Source: Streptomyces sp. NBC_01788
GTDB taxonomy: Bacteria; Actinomycetota; Actinomycetes; Streptomycetales; Streptomycetaceae
NCBI RefSeq assembly: GCF_035917575.1
Contig: NZ_CP109090.1
Coordinates: 4,836,001 to 4,900,000, forward strand
DNA: 64,000 nt
Reading direction: 5' to 3'
Shown here one piece after another: positions 33,613 to 42,530 of this stretch. Below the pieces are notes generated by a model. It was not told where the DNA came from, made no database searches, and was given only the letters and a program-made list of their open reading frames with translations. The position numbers and the translations under genes are program-made. Each line of letters starts with the position of its first letter. Within the stretch, counting starts at the first letter, position 1.

Positions 33613-34896
33613 ATGGCCATGGACGCCATCTCCGTCATCCGCACCAAGCGGGACCGCGGCGAACTCAGCGGCGAGCAGATCGACTGGGTGATCGACGCGT
33701 ACACCCGCGGGGAGGTCGCCGACGAGCAGATGTCCGCGCTCGCGATGGCCATCCTCCTCAACGGCATGAACCGGGGGGAGATCGCCCGCTGGACCGCGGC
33801 GATGATCGCCTCCGGCGAGCGCATGGACTTCTCCTCCCTGTCCCGCCCCACCGCCGACAAGCACTCCACGGGCGGTGTCGGTGACAAGATCACGCTGCCG
33901 CTGGCCCCGCTGGTCGCGGCCTGCGGCGCGGCCGTCCCGCAGCTCTCGGGCCGCGGCCTCGGCCACACCGGCGGCACGCTGGACAAGCTGGAGTCGATCC
34001 CCGGCTGGCGTGCGCTGCTGTCCAACGAGGAGATGCTGTCCGTGCTGGACGGCGCCGGCGCGGTGATCTGCGCGGCGGGCGACGGCCTGGCCCCCGCGGA
34101 CAAGAAGCTGTACGCCCTGCGCGATGTGACCGGCACGGTCGAGGCGATCCCGCTGATCGCCTCCTCCATCATGTCCAAGAAGATCGCCGAGGGCACGGGC
34201 TCGCTGGTCCTCGACGTGAAGGTGGGCACCGGCGCCTTCATGAAGACCCTCGACGACGCCCGTGAGCTTGCCTCCACGATGGTCGGCCTGGGAACCGACC
34301 ACGGCGTGCGGACCGTCGCGCTCCTGACCGACATGTCGACCCCGCTCGGCCTGACGGCGGGCAACGCGCTGGAGGTCCGTGAGTCGGTCGAGGTCCTGGC
34401 CGGCGGCGGCCCGGCGGACGTGGTCGAGCTGACGCTGGCCCTGGCGCGCGAGATGCTGGACGCGGCCGGCCTGAAGGACGCGGACCCGGCGAAGGCCCTG
34501 GCCGACGGCTCCGCCATGGACGTCTGGCGCCGCATGATCGCGGCCCAGGGCGGCGACCCCGACGCCCCCCTGCCCACCTCCCGGGAACAGCACGTGATCA
34601 CGGCCCCGTCCTCCGGCGTCCTGACCCGCCTCGACGCCTACGACGTCGGTGTCGCCGCCTGGCGCCTGGGCGCCGGCCGTGCCCGCAAGGAGGACCCGGT
34701 CCAGGCGGGCGCGGGCGTCGAGCTGCACGCCAAGCCCGGCGACCTGGTGACCGAGGGCCAGCCCCTCCTGACCCTCCACACCGACACCGCCGAGCGCTTC
34801 GAGTACGCGCTCCAGTCGGTCGAGGGCTCGTACGACATCGCGGCCCCCGGCACGGACTTCACCGCCTCGCCGGTGGTGCTGGAACGTATCGCCTGA
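33613..34896 (+). CDS. deoA: thymidine/pyrimidine-nucleoside phosphorylase
   Basis: 427 aa; ATG at 33613, with GGAAGGAA at 33596-33603. Family signatures are clear: ADKHSTGGVGDKITL (phosphate site), SGRGLGHTGGTLDKLES, DVTGTVEAIPLIASSIMSKK, and a C-terminal PYNP domain (GRARKEDPVQAGAGVELH). It splits thymidine, deoxyuridine or uridine with phosphate to give the base and (deoxy)ribose-1-phosphate. The sugar phosphate is then used by the mutase and DeoC (genes at 53901 and 51954). It is the last gene of the transporter-cdd-deoA operon. Confidence 0.93.
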   Translation: MAMDAISVIRTKRDRGELSGEQIDWVIDAYTRGEVADEQMSALAMAILLNGMNRGEIARWTAAMIASGERMDFSSLSRPTADKHSTGGVGDKITLPLAPLVAACGAAVPQLSGRGLGHTGGTLDKLESIPGWRALLSNEEMLSVLDGAGAVICAAGDGLAPADKKLYALRDVTGTVEAIPLIASSIMSKKIAEGTGSLVLDVKVGTGAFMKTLDDARELASTMVGLGTDHGVRTVALLTDMSTPLGLTAGNALEVRESVEVLAGGGPADVVELTLALAREMLDAAGLKDADPAKALADGSAMDVWRRMIAAQGGDPDAPLPTSREQHVITAPSSGVLTRLDAYDVGVAAWRLGAGRARKEDPVQAGAGVELHAKPGDLVTEGQPLLTLHTDTAERFEYALQSVEGSYDIAAPGTDFTASPVVLERIA

Positions 34897-34942
34897 CCTG
34901 CGCCCGCGGCCGGAGGCCGCTGATGTCACGGCTTGTTCGGGT

Positions 34943-34976
34943 GAACGGGACCGGTGGACCTCCACCGGTCCCGTTC
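34943..34976. terminator. terminator after deoA
   Basis: A 16-bp perfect stem (34943-34958 with 34961-34976) with only 2 bases between the arms. It follows deoA by 47 bp and faces the convergent AEC gene, so it may serve both. Confidence 0.8.
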
Positions 34977-35049
34977 CGCATGCTGGGATCGGTGACGCAC
35001 CGATAGGGAGCCGTCGTGAGCGCACTCATCGTCAGCGGCTGACAGGTCG

Positions 35050-35970
35050 TCAGCCCAGCAGTGCCGCGACCACCACCAGCACCGGCACCGACAGGATCGT
35101 CGACAGCAGGATGGACTCGCGGGCCAGGGACTCGCCGACGCGGTAGCGGCTCGCGTAGGTGAACAGGTTCTGTGCGGCGGGCAGGGCCGAGGTCACCACC
35201 ACTGCCAGCAGCGGCGCTCCGCTCAGGTCGAAGACGCCCGCCGCCAGGGCCCAGGCCACCAGTGGCTGGCCCACCGACTTCAGGGCGACGGCGAGCAGCA
35301 CCAGGTGGCGGTCGCGGCCGCGGCCGGGGGCCGCGCTGCCGCGCAGGGAGATGCCGTAGGCCAGCAGGACGGCCGGGACCGACATGTTGCCGATCAGGGC
35401 GATCGGGTCCATGACCGCGCCGGGTACCCGCAGGCCGGTCGCGGAGACCAGGACCCCGCTCAGGGAGCCCACCGCGATCGGGTTGCGCAGCGGGGTGAGC
35501 AGGCGTTGCCACAGGGATCCCTTCTCGCCCGTGCCGGAGAGATCCAGCACCGTCAGGGCGATGGGCGTGACCATGATCTGCTGGAACAGCAGCACCGGGG
35601 CCACCAGGGAGGCGTCGCCCAGGACGTACACGGCGATCGGGATGCCGAGGTTGCCGGAGTTGGCATAGCTGGAGCACAGGGCACCGATCGTGGTGCGGCC
35701 CACGCCCCAGCGGCGGACCGCGCCGAAGGCCACGAAGACGCACGCCGTCACGGCCGTGCTCAGCGCCGTCACCAGCAGCCGGCTGGAGAAGATCACCGAC
35801 AGGTCGGCCCGCGCGAGCGTCGTGAACAGCAGGGCGGGGGACGCCACGTGGAAGGCCAGCCTGGTCAGCACCTCACGGCCCTGGTCGCCGAGTGAGCCGC
35901 GGCGCCCGATGACGTAGCCGACGCCGATCACGACCGCGATGACCGCGAACCCGCTCAGCACCCCTTGCAC
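35050..35970 (-). CDS. AEC-family (auxin efflux carrier/malate permease type) transporter
   Basis: 306 aa, GTG at 35970 preceded by GGAGGAGG. About ten membrane helices are arranged as two inverted five-helix halves, with the conserved SSYANSGNLGIPIAVYVLGD in the first half and ALKSVGQPLVAWALA and LPAAQNLFTYASRY in the second. The family exports or exchanges organic anions and related compounds. It is a lone gene convergent with deoA. No clear link with the nucleoside genes, and no operator palindrome near it. Confidence 0.87.
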   Translation of the reverse strand: MQGVLSGFAVIAVVIGVGYVIGRRGSLGDQGREVLTRLAFHVASPALLFTTLARADLSVIFSSRLLVTALSTAVTACVFVAFGAVRRWGVGRTTIGALCSSYANSGNLGIPIAVYVLGDASLVAPVLLFQQIMVTPIALTVLDLSGTGEKGSLWQRLLTPLRNPIAVGSLSGVLVSATGLRVPGAVMDPIALIGNMSVPAVLLAYGISLRGSAAPGRGRDRHLVLLAVALKSVGQPLVAWALAAGVFDLSGAPLLAVVVTSALPAAQNLFTYASRYRVGESLARESILLSTILSVPVLVVVAALLG

Positions 35971-36104
35971 ACGGCCTCCTCCACGGGCAGGAGGCCGTCG
36001 GGTATCCAGGGCGGTGCTGATCCGTGGGGCATACGGTCACCCTCGGGTGAGGGCGGGGAGCGGGTCAATGTGATCTCCGGCGGGCCTTTGGCCACGGGTC
36101 CGCG

Positions 36105-36491
36105 ATGAGTTGTGCCCGGCCGCACGGTCTACAGACTGTGGATGCCAGGACACCTGCCGTGCTCGTGCTCGCCGGCCCCGTCACCCGGGAGGAGATGGCG
36201 CGGCTGTGCGCGGGCGTGCGGGCCCTGCTGGAGGACACCCGGGCCGGAGTTGTGGTGTGTGACGTCGGGGGGCTCGGACCGCCGGGGCTCGGTGTGGTTG
36301 ACCTGCTGGCGCGGCTCCAGCTCACCGCCCGGCGGGCCGGCGTCCGCATCCGGCTGCGCGACCCCGATCCGGCGCTAGACGCCCTCCTCGGTCTGGTCGG
36401 CCTCTCCTTCGAGATGGAGCGGCAGCCCGAACAGCGGGAACCACCGCTGGGTGTCGAGGAAGCAGTGGAACCCGGTGATCCGGCCCTCTGA
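36105..36491 (+). CDS. STAS-domain protein (anti-sigma factor antagonist-like)
   Basis: 128 aa, ATG at 36105. A STAS-like fold is suggested by AVLVLAGPVTREEMARLCAG, RAGVVVCDVGGLGPPGLGVV (the central strand and loop that carries the phosphorylated Ser in SpoIIAA proteins; here a Gly-Pro-Pro-Gly sequence with no Ser/Thr) and RAGVRIRLRDPDPALDALL. The last 39 codons run antisense through the end of the convergent sigma factor gene. Without the usual Ser it may act as a constitutive or non-phosphorylated partner; this is inference. Confidence 0.65.
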   Translation: MSCARPHGLQTVDARTPAVLVLAGPVTREEMARLCAGVRALLEDTRAGVVVCDVGGLGPPGLGVVDLLARLQLTARRAGVRIRLRDPDPALDALLGLVGLSFEMERQPEQREPPLGVEEAVEPGDPAL

Positions 36492-37391
36492 CGTCTCCAG
36501 GACCTGCACCGCCCACGGGGTGAAGCCGCCGTTGTCCGGGTCCGGCTTGTACTGGGCGAAGCCCGGCATCCCGTTGGCCCGCACCGGCAGCAGCCGGGAG
36601 CCCGCGCAGGCCGCGCCCAGCGTCGTCATGAAGCCGGTGATGTCCGAGGGGCCCGTCAGCCACAGGTCGAACGGCGGCATCGTCATCACCGCGTCCTCGT
36701 GCAGCAGCGCGGTCAGCTCCGCCATGTCGTACCCCTCGAACGCCTTCACATAGCGCTCCAGAAGCCGTCGCTGGGCCTCGTCCAGCGGGTCCGAAACGGC
36801 CGCCTCGGCGGCCTTGTCGCCCCGCTCGGCGAGCGTGGCGCGGGCCCGCTGCAGGGCGCTGTTGACCGAGGCGACCGACGTGCCCAGCAGCTCGGCGACC
36901 TCACTCGCCCGCCAGGCCAGCACCTCGCGCAGGATCAGCACGGCCCGCTGCTTGGGCGGCAGTTGCTGCAACGTGGCCATGAAGGCGAGCCGCACCGAGT
37001 CCTTGGTGACGGCCGCCTCCGCCGGATCCTCCACCGGAGGCAAAACCCGGGCGTCCGGCATCGGCTCCAGCCAGGTGTGGTCCGGGCGCGGGGACAGTGC
37101 CGCGCGGGCCAGTGGCGTGGACTCGGTCAGGTCCATGGGCCGGGCGCGCTTGTTGCCCGCCGCCAGCATGTCCAGGCAGACGTTCGTCGCGATGCGGTAG
37201 AGCCACGAGCGGAGGCTGGAGCGCCCCTCGAACTTGTCGTAGCTCCGCCAGGCCCGCACGAGGGTGTCCTGGACCGCGTCCTCCGCCTCGAAGGACGAGC
37301 CGAGCATGCGGTAGCAGTAACCGGTCAGCTCGACCCGGTACTCCTCCAGCCGCTCGTCGAGACCCGTCGTCCCCGTCGTGCCGTTTCCCAT
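36375..37391 (-). CDS. ECF sigma factor with SnoaL-like C-terminal domain (SigJ/ECF41-like)
   Basis: 338 aa, ATG at 37391. Region 2 is GYCYRMLGSSFEAEDAVQDT with FEGRSSLRSWLYRIATNVCL. Region 4 is LPPKQRAVLILREVLAWRAS followed by ELLGTSVASVNSALQRARAT. After residue 205 a SnoaL-like domain follows (LLERYVKAFEGYDMAELTAL, LHEDAVMTMPPFDLWLTGP). In sigma factors of this type the extra domain regulates activity in place of a separate anti-sigma. The nearby STAS gene is convergent and overlaps by 117 bp rather than being in an operon with it. Confidence 0.9.
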   Translation of the reverse strand: MGNGTTGTTGLDERLEEYRVELTGYCYRMLGSSFEAEDAVQDTLVRAWRSYDKFEGRSSLRSWLYRIATNVCLDMLAAGNKRARPMDLTESTPLARAALSPRPDHTWLEPMPDARVLPPVEDPAEAAVTKDSVRLAFMATLQQLPPKQRAVLILREVLAWRASEVAELLGTSVASVNSALQRARATLAERGDKAAEAAVSDPLDEAQRRLLERYVKAFEGYDMAELTALLHEDAVMTMPPFDLWLTGPSDITGFMTTLGAACAGSRLLPVRANGMPGFAQYKPDPDNGGFTPWAVQVLETSEGRITGFHCFLDTQRWFPLFGLPLHLEGEADQTEEGV

Positions 37392-37974
37392 CGTCCACCC
37401 GCCCCCGTGGCCGTCCCGTTCGTGCCTGTGCGCGTCATCACGCCCAGCACTCCGGAAGCTACCGCAGCCCACTGACAACGACCCCTGGAGCGGAGAACCC
37501 GCAGGTCGGGAGGTTGTGCGGTCATGTACCCGCGGCCCGGACACCGGCGTCCCGGACGGCCATCGGGGCGGTGGGCGAACGACTCTCCGGCGGGGCGTAC
37601 GACCCCGTCGGAGCCCGCCATGTCACCTTCGCCCACGATGACGGCGCCGGAGCCGACGAAGGCGCCGACACCGACCGGCAGCGGGTCTCCCACCACGGCT
37701 GCGCCGGCGCCGGCGCCCGACTCCCGGCCCGGCGCGGCTGAGAGGCCCGGCACACGGCGTCGGTGAGCTGTTCTGCGTCCGGCGCGGCTACGCATACACC
37801 GCGCCCGGCGCGGCTGAGCGATCCGCATCCGGCCGTGACCACCGAGCCGCCCGGCGCCCACCGTGGCCCAGCCGCCCAGCCGCCCAGCCGCCCAGCCGCC
37901 CAGCCGCCCAGCCGCCCAGCCGCCCAGCCGCCCAGCTCCCGGCGCGGTTGAGCGGTCCGGTGTGCGATGTGCCG
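37392..37974. repeat. gene-free region with direct repeats and an 8-bp tandem array
   Basis: No gene with normal codon use is seen. Three related copies of GCCCGGCGCGGCTGAG-like sequence occur near 37728, 37802 and 37938. At 37867-37930 there are eight exact tandem copies of CCCAGCCG plus a partial ninth. Such arrays change length by slippage. The region lies between the sigma factor promoter side and the 3' end of the MFS gene. Confidence 0.7.
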
Positions 37975-39249
37975 TTACGCCGGCACCGGCTCCCGCCGCG
38001 CCGCGACCCTGGCCGCCCGAGAGCCGAGCGCCGTGATCGTCACGACGCCCAGGACGGCCAGCAGGCCGACCCCGGCCGTTCCCGGCCAGCCCTGTGCGTG
38101 GAAGGCCATGGCGCCCACCGTGCTGCCCACGCTGGAGCCCACGTAGTAGGCGGACTGGTAGAGCGCCGAGGCCTGCGCGCGGCCGTGCGTCGCCGTCCGG
38201 CTGACCGCCGAGGAGGCGACCGCGTGACCGGCGAAGAAGCCCGCGGTGATCAGAACCAGACCCAGCAGGACCAGCGCGACCGAGTCCGCGAGGGACACCA
38301 GCAGACCCGCCGCCGTCGTGGCGCCCGCCAGATACAGGGCGCCCCTGCGGCCCAGGCGGCCCACCAGCCGCCCCGCCGTCGACGCGGACACCGTGCCCAC
38401 CAGGTACACCAGGAAGATCGACCCGACGATGCCCTGCGGCAGGGAGAACGGCGCCTCGGTCAGGCGGTAGCCGATCGCCGTGTAGACCCCGCCGAACACC
38501 GTCATGAACAGCGCGCCGATCGCGTACAGGCGGCGCAGCAGCGGATCGGCGAGGTGGTCGCGGACCGAGCGCGCCAGCACCCGCGGGCGCAGCGAGCCCG
38601 CCCTGAAGTGCCGCGGCGCCGGAAGCAGCAGGCGGAAGGCCACCGCGCAGCCCACCGCGATCACTCCGATCACCCCGACGGCCACCCGCCAGCCCCACTC
38701 CTGGGCGACCCAGCCGGTGATGACCCGGCCGCTCATGCCGCCCACACTGTTGCCGGCCACGAACAGGCCGATCGCCGTGACCAGGGCCCGAGGCCGGACC
38801 TCCTCCGCCAGATACGCCTGCGCCGAGGCGGGCAGCCCCGCGAGGGCCGCGCCCTGCAGCGCCCGCAGCACCACCAGCGCGCCCAGCGACGGCGCGAACG
38901 GCACCAGCAGCCCGACGACCACCGCGACCGCCAGCGAGGCCGTCATGACCGTACGCCGTCCGAAACGCTCCGACAGGGCGCTCGCCGGGAGCACGAACAG
39001 CGCCAGGCCGCCCGTCGCGGCGGCCACCGTCCAGCTCGCGTCGCCCGCCGCCACATGGAACTCGCCGGAGATCAGTGGCAGCAGGGCCTGGGTGGAGTAC
39101 AGCAGTGCGAAGGTGGCGACACCCGCGAGGAAGAGGGCGAGGCTCATCCGGCGGTAGCCGGGGCCGCCCGGGGTCATACGGGAGTCGGAGTCGGGGACTG
39201 AGGCGACGGCGCCCATGATGGTGGGCGCCCCGGTATCGGCGGGAGTCAT
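37975..39249 (-). CDS. MFS transporter, DHA-type efflux
   Basis: 424 aa, ATG at 39249, about twelve membrane helices. It has the MFS loop 2-3 motif (LSERFGRRTVMTASL) and a second-half equivalent (RLVGRLGRRGALYLAG), with VLRALQGAALAGLPASAQAY in helix 4. The N-terminal 30 residues are soluble. It belongs to the drug:H+ antiporter-like MFS proteins; the substrate is unknown. It is divergently transcribed from a LysR regulator 63 bp away, the classic layout for a transporter controlled by that regulator. Confidence 0.9.
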   Translation of the reverse strand: MTPADTGAPTIMGAVASVPDSDSRMTPGGPGYRRMSLALFLAGVATFALLYSTQALLPLISGEFHVAAGDASWTVAAATGGLALFVLPASALSERFGRRTVMTASLAVAVVVGLLVPFAPSLGALVVLRALQGAALAGLPASAQAYLAEEVRPRALVTAIGLFVAGNSVGGMSGRVITGWVAQEWGWRVAVGVIGVIAVGCAVAFRLLLPAPRHFRAGSLRPRVLARSVRDHLADPLLRRLYAIGALFMTVFGGVYTAIGYRLTEAPFSLPQGIVGSIFLVYLVGTVSASTAGRLVGRLGRRGALYLAGATTAAGLLVSLADSVALVLLGLVLITAGFFAGHAVASSAVSRTATHGRAQASALYQSAYYVGSSVGSTVGAMAFHAQGWPGTAGVGLLAVLGVVTITALGSRAARVAARREPVPA

Positions 39250-39299
39250 GCGTCGACCGTAAGAAGGCCCGCACTCATCCGTCCAATGCATGGACTCGG

Positions 39300-39305
39300 C
39301 ATAAT
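39300..39305 (+). promoter_or_regulatory. -10 element of LysR gene; likely leaderless start
   Basis: CATAAT at 39300-39305 ends 7 bp before ATG 39313, so transcription would begin at or beside the start codon. The 63-bp divergent gap also includes the A/T-richer AATGCATGGACTCGG stretch, suitable for LysR binding. Confidence 0.5.
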
Positions 39306-39312
39306 CGTTCCC

Positions 39313-40266
39313 ATGGTGCATCAGCCGAGGTCGCAGCCGCGTCTGTCACAGACCGGTGACACAGAAGACATCGTCGCGTTGCTGGCGCCCCGCCTCGCGT
39401 ACTTCGAAGGCGTGGCCCGCACCGAGCACGTCACCCGGGCCGCGCAGGAGATGCGGGTCCCGCAGTCCACGCTCTCGCGGGCCATGGTCCGGCTGGAACA
39501 GGACCTCGGCGTCGACCTCTTCGCCCGCCGGGGCCGCACGGTCTCCCTGACCCCCGCGGGCCGCACCTTCCTGACCTCCGTGCAGCGCGCCCTCGCCGAG
39601 ATCGAGCGCGCCGCCGAGGAGGTGCGCGCGGACGCCGACCCGGCCACCGGCAAGGTCGCCTTCGGGTTCCTGCACACCATGGGCGCCGAGACCGTACCCG
39701 GCCTCATCCACGCCTTCCGCGCCGACCACCCCCGCGTCCGCTTCAGCCTGGTGCAGAACTACGGCGAGGCCATGCTGGAGGGACTGCGGGCGGGCGAGCT
39801 CGATCTCTGCCTGACGTCCCCCGTGCCGGACGCCCCCGACCTGGTCGCCCGCCGCCTCGACGAGCAGAAGCTGCGTCTGGTCGTCCCCGCCGAGCACCGG
39901 CTCGCCGCCCGGCGCCGCATCCGCCTGGCCGAGGCCGCCGAGGAGTCGTTCGTGACCCTGGAGCCCGGCTACGGCCTGCGCCGCATCACCGACGCCCTGT
40001 GCCGGGAGGCCGGCTTCAAGCCGCGTGTCGCCTTCGAGGGCGAGGAGGCCGAGACCCTGCGCGGACTGGTCGCGGCGGGCCTCGGGGTCGCCCTTCTGCC
40101 CCCGCCGGCCTTCCCCCGCCCCGGAGTCGCCGAACTGACGGTGACGGCGCCGCGCGCGGTGCGGGAGATCGGTGTGGCATGGCTGGAGGGCCACCCGGAC
40201 ACGCCGCCGGTCGCGGCGTTCAAGAAGTTCCTCCTGGCCAAACGCGGCAGGCTGCTGCCCGCCTGA
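39313..40266 (+). CDS. LysR-family transcriptional regulator
   Basis: 317 aa from ATG 39313; an upstream ATG at 39286 is in frame but lies before the -10 element. The N-terminal winged helix-turn-helix is YFEGVARTEHVTRAAQEMRV followed by PQSTLSRAMVRLEQDLGVDL. A linker helix (FLTSVQRALAEIERAAEEV) and a LysR substrate-binding domain follow (VAFGFLHTMGAETVPGLI, LDLCLTSPVPDAPDLVAR, RGLVAAGLGVALLPPPAF). It probably controls itself and the divergent MFS gene in response to a small molecule. Confidence 0.92.
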   Translation: MVHQPRSQPRLSQTGDTEDIVALLAPRLAYFEGVARTEHVTRAAQEMRVPQSTLSRAMVRLEQDLGVDLFARRGRTVSLTPAGRTFLTSVQRALAEIERAAEEVRADADPATGKVAFGFLHTMGAETVPGLIHAFRADHPRVRFSLVQNYGEAMLEGLRAGELDLCLTSPVPDAPDLVARRLDEQKLRLVVPAEHRLAARRRIRLAEAAEESFVTLEPGYGLRRITDALCREAGFKPRVAFEGEEAETLRGLVAAGLGVALLPPPAFPRPGVAELTVTAPRAVREIGVAWLEGHPDTPPVAAFKKFLLAKRGRLLPA

Positions 40267-40364
40267 GGGCGAGTCGCCTCCCCTCCGGGGGTGCGCCGCC
40301 GCCCACCTGATGGCGGACTGCTCGCCACCGACGGTGAGTTGCTCCCCACGGGCGTGCGGCGGCC

Positions 40365-41126
40365 CTACCGCCGCAGTGTCCTCCCGAACCCGGCCGCGAG
40401 CGGCATCCGCAACCCCAGCGGCGGCGGCGCCGCCAGCGCGTCCTGCACCGGCCGTGAGAACACCCGCCCGAACAGCGAGCCCATGACGAAGTCGGTGGTG
40501 AGCGCCAGGACTTCGTCCCGGTACTGACGCAACCCGTGCCCGTCGGCGTGCACTTCGAACCGGCACACGCCCCGGTTCGCCTTCTTCGCCCGCTCCGCGA
40601 ACCGGAACGACAGCTCGGGGTCGGTCCGTTCGTCGTTCGTGCCGTGCACGATCAGCACCTGGCGCCCGGCGAGCTGTTTGACCGGTTCGGGGGAGGCCGC
40701 CATGTCGTCCTCGGGCAGCCAAGGAGCCAGTGCCACCACGGAGTTGACGGCCTCGTGCCCGGCCGCGTGCAGCGCGGCCCGGCCGCCCATGCCGGGACCG
40801 GCCAGGCATACCGGCACGTCCCCGTAGCGCCGCACGACCTCCTCGACCGCCCAGGCGGCGTCGGCGGCCGCGTGTGCCTCGGCGCCGTTCCAGCCGCGGT
40901 AGCGGTAGTGCACCACGTGTACGGCCAGGTCCTCCTCGCGCCCGGCGCGGGCCAGCCGGCGCCCCAGCGCGCGCAGCGAGGCGGCCGCCAGCACCGGTGA
41001 GGGTCTGCGGGTGGACACCTCCTGGGCGCCCGGGAGCAGCAGCACCGCTCCGCCCACCGCCGCCGGCTCCGTGCCGAGCGTCCTCCCCAGCCGGGCCGTG
41101 CGAACCGGCGTCGCTTGGTGTGCCAT
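40365..41126 (-). CDS. alpha/beta-hydrolase fold protein lacking the nucleophile
   Basis: 253 aa, similar in layout to dienelactone-hydrolase-type proteins. The fold is visible: [44 protein letters not shown] (acid-loop Asp) and [11 protein letters not shown] (His). At the nucleophile elbow, where GxSxG or GHSMGG is expected, the sequence is [11 protein letters not shown]: Gly stands where Ser or Cys should be. The protein may therefore be catalytically inactive or use another mechanism. It is divergent from adenosine deaminase with 112 bp between them, which holds the add operator. Confidence 0.75.
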   Translation of the reverse strand: MAHQATPVRTARLGRTLGTEPAAVGGAVLLLPGAQEVSTRRPSPVLAAASLRALGRRLARAGREEDLAVHVVHYRYRGWNGAEAHAAADAAWAVEEVVRRYGDVPVCLAGPGMGGRAALHAAGHEAVNSVVALAPWLPEDDMAASPEPVKQLAGRQVLIVHGTNDERTDPELSFRFAERAKKANRGVCRFEVHADGHGLRQYRDEVLALTTDFVMGSLFGRVFSRPVQDALAAPPPLGLRMPLAAGFGRTLRR

Positions 41127-41194
41127 GTCAGAACAGTGTCAGAAACACCGCTGCACGCCACCCGTCCGGGCGGTCACCGTTACATATCGACGGT

Positions 41195-41204
41195 TGTGTA
41201 CACA
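41195..41204. promoter_or_regulatory. TGTGTACACA palindrome upstream of add
   Basis: A 10-bp perfect palindrome 6 bp upstream of the CTACGCGCGTAG operator in the divergent gap. It may be a second regulator site or part of the hydrolase promoter; nothing else supports it. Confidence 0.35.
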
Positions 41205-41210
41205 CGTGAT

Positions 41211-41232
41211 CTACGCGCGTAGGAGTTACAGT
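41211..41232 (+). promoter_or_regulatory. add operator (exact CTACGCGCGTAG) and leaderless promoter
   Basis: Exact palindrome at 41211-41222, then TACAGT (41227-41232) as -10, then 6 bases and ATG 41239. The start point would coincide with the ATG. AGGAG at 41221-41225 is part of the promoter in this reading rather than a ribosome site. Confidence 0.7.
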
Positions 41233-41238
41233 GCGAAA

Positions 41239-42402
41239 ATGACGAGCCAGACTGCGCACCAGGGGAACACCCCGAGCTCGGACCAGATCCGCCGGGCGCC
41301 CAAGGTTCTGCTCCACGATCACCTCGACGGCGGGCTCCGCCCGGGAACCGTCGTCGACCTGGCCCGCGCGTCGGGCTATGCGCACCTTCCCGAGACCGAC
41401 CCGGACAAGCTCGGCCTGTGGTTCCGTGAGGCCGCCGATTCCGGCTCGCTGGAAAGGTACTTGGAGACGTTCTCGCACACCGTCGGCGTGATGCAGACCC
41501 GTGACGCCCTCGTCCGGGTCGCCCGCGAGTGCGCCGAGGACCTCGCCGAGGACGGCGTCGTCTACGCCGAGGTGCGCTACGCCCCCGAGCAGCACCTGGA
41601 GGGCGGGCTGAGCCTTGAGGAGGTCGTCGAGGCCGTCAACGAGGGCTTCCGCGAGGGCGAGCGCACCGCCCTGGAGAACGGTCACCGCATTCGGATCGGC
41701 GTGCTGCTGACCGCGATGCGGCACGCGGCCCGCGCCCTGGAGATCGCCGAACTCGCCAACCGCTACCGGGACTCGGGCGTGGTGGGCTTCGACATCGCGG
41801 GCGCCGAGGCCGGCTACCCGCCCACCCGGCACCTGGACGCCTTCGAGTATTTGAAGCGGGAGAACAACCACTTCACGATCCACGCGGGCGAGGCCTTCGG
41901 GCTGCCGTCCATCTGGCAGGCGCTCCAGTGGTGCGGCGCGGACCGCCTGGGCCACGGCGTGCGCATCATCGACGACATCCAGGTCCACGAGGACGGCACG
42001 GTCGAACTGGGGCGGCTGGCCTCCTACGTCCGCGACAAGCGCATCCCGCTGGAGCTGTGCCCCAGTTCCAACCTCCAGACCGGGGCGGCGTCCTCGTACG
42101 CGGAGCATCCGATCGGGCTGCTGCGCCGGCTCCACTTCCGGACCACTGTCAATACGGACAGCCGTCTCATGTCCCACACCAGCATGAGCCGGGAGTTCGA
42201 GCGGCTGGTCGAGGCATTCGGATACACGCTCGACGACATGCAATGGTTCTCTGTCAATGGGATGAAATCAGCATTCATCCCTTTCGATGAACGGCTGGCG
42301 ATGATCAATGACGTGATCAAGCCCGGATATGCGGCGCTGAAATCCGAATGGCTGTTTCAGCAGACCGTGTCCACCAGGGGTTTCTCTTCCCCGGGAGAGT
42401 GA
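41239..42402 (+). CDS. add: adenosine deaminase
   Basis: 387 aa. The metal motif [14 protein letters not shown] (HxH), IHAGEAFG (His and catalytic Glu), DRLGHGVRI (His) and [10 protein letters not shown] (Asp of the usual NTDDP motif) are all present, with [12 protein letters not shown]. The last motif has Ser-Arg where many deaminases have Asp-Pro; the metal-binding Asp is kept. It converts adenosine and deoxyadenosine to inosine and deoxyinosine in the cytoplasm, which purine nucleoside phosphorylase (55838) then splits. The mRNA is predicted to be leaderless. Confidence 0.92.
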   Translation: MTSQTAHQGNTPSSDQIRRAPKVLLHDHLDGGLRPGTVVDLARASGYAHLPETDPDKLGLWFREAADSGSLERYLETFSHTVGVMQTRDALVRVARECAEDLAEDGVVYAEVRYAPEQHLEGGLSLEEVVEAVNEGFREGERTALENGHRIRIGVLLTAMRHAARALEIAELANRYRDSGVVGFDIAGAEAGYPPTRHLDAFEYLKRENNHFTIHAGEAFGLPSIWQALQWCGADRLGHGVRIIDDIQVHEDGTVELGRLASYVRDKRIPLELCPSSNLQTGAASSYAEHPIGLLRRLHFRTTVNTDSRLMSHTSMSREFERLVEAFGYTLDDMQWFSVNGMKSAFIPFDERLAMINDVIKPGYAALKSEWLFQQTVSTRGFSSPGE

Positions 42403-42530
42403 TCGGCGGGTACGGGAACTCCTCCGGGGCGCATATTCCGTCCGTATTTCGATGTTTGCGGAAGACGGCTCGGCGTGTTTACGGTCGTGGACCGCTCAGT
42501 TCCCTGTCTTCCACCCAAGGACGCGTTTTC

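Noticed and set aside
35015..35041. Tiny reading frame V-S-A-L-I-V-S-G with a GGGAG before it, near deoA end
   Set aside because: Eight codons, no conserved feature, lies beside the convergent AEC gene end; could be chance.
37975..39321. Longer MFS start at 39321
   Set aside because: It would run through the divergent LysR start and promoter; the ATG at 39249 leaves a normal divergent gap.
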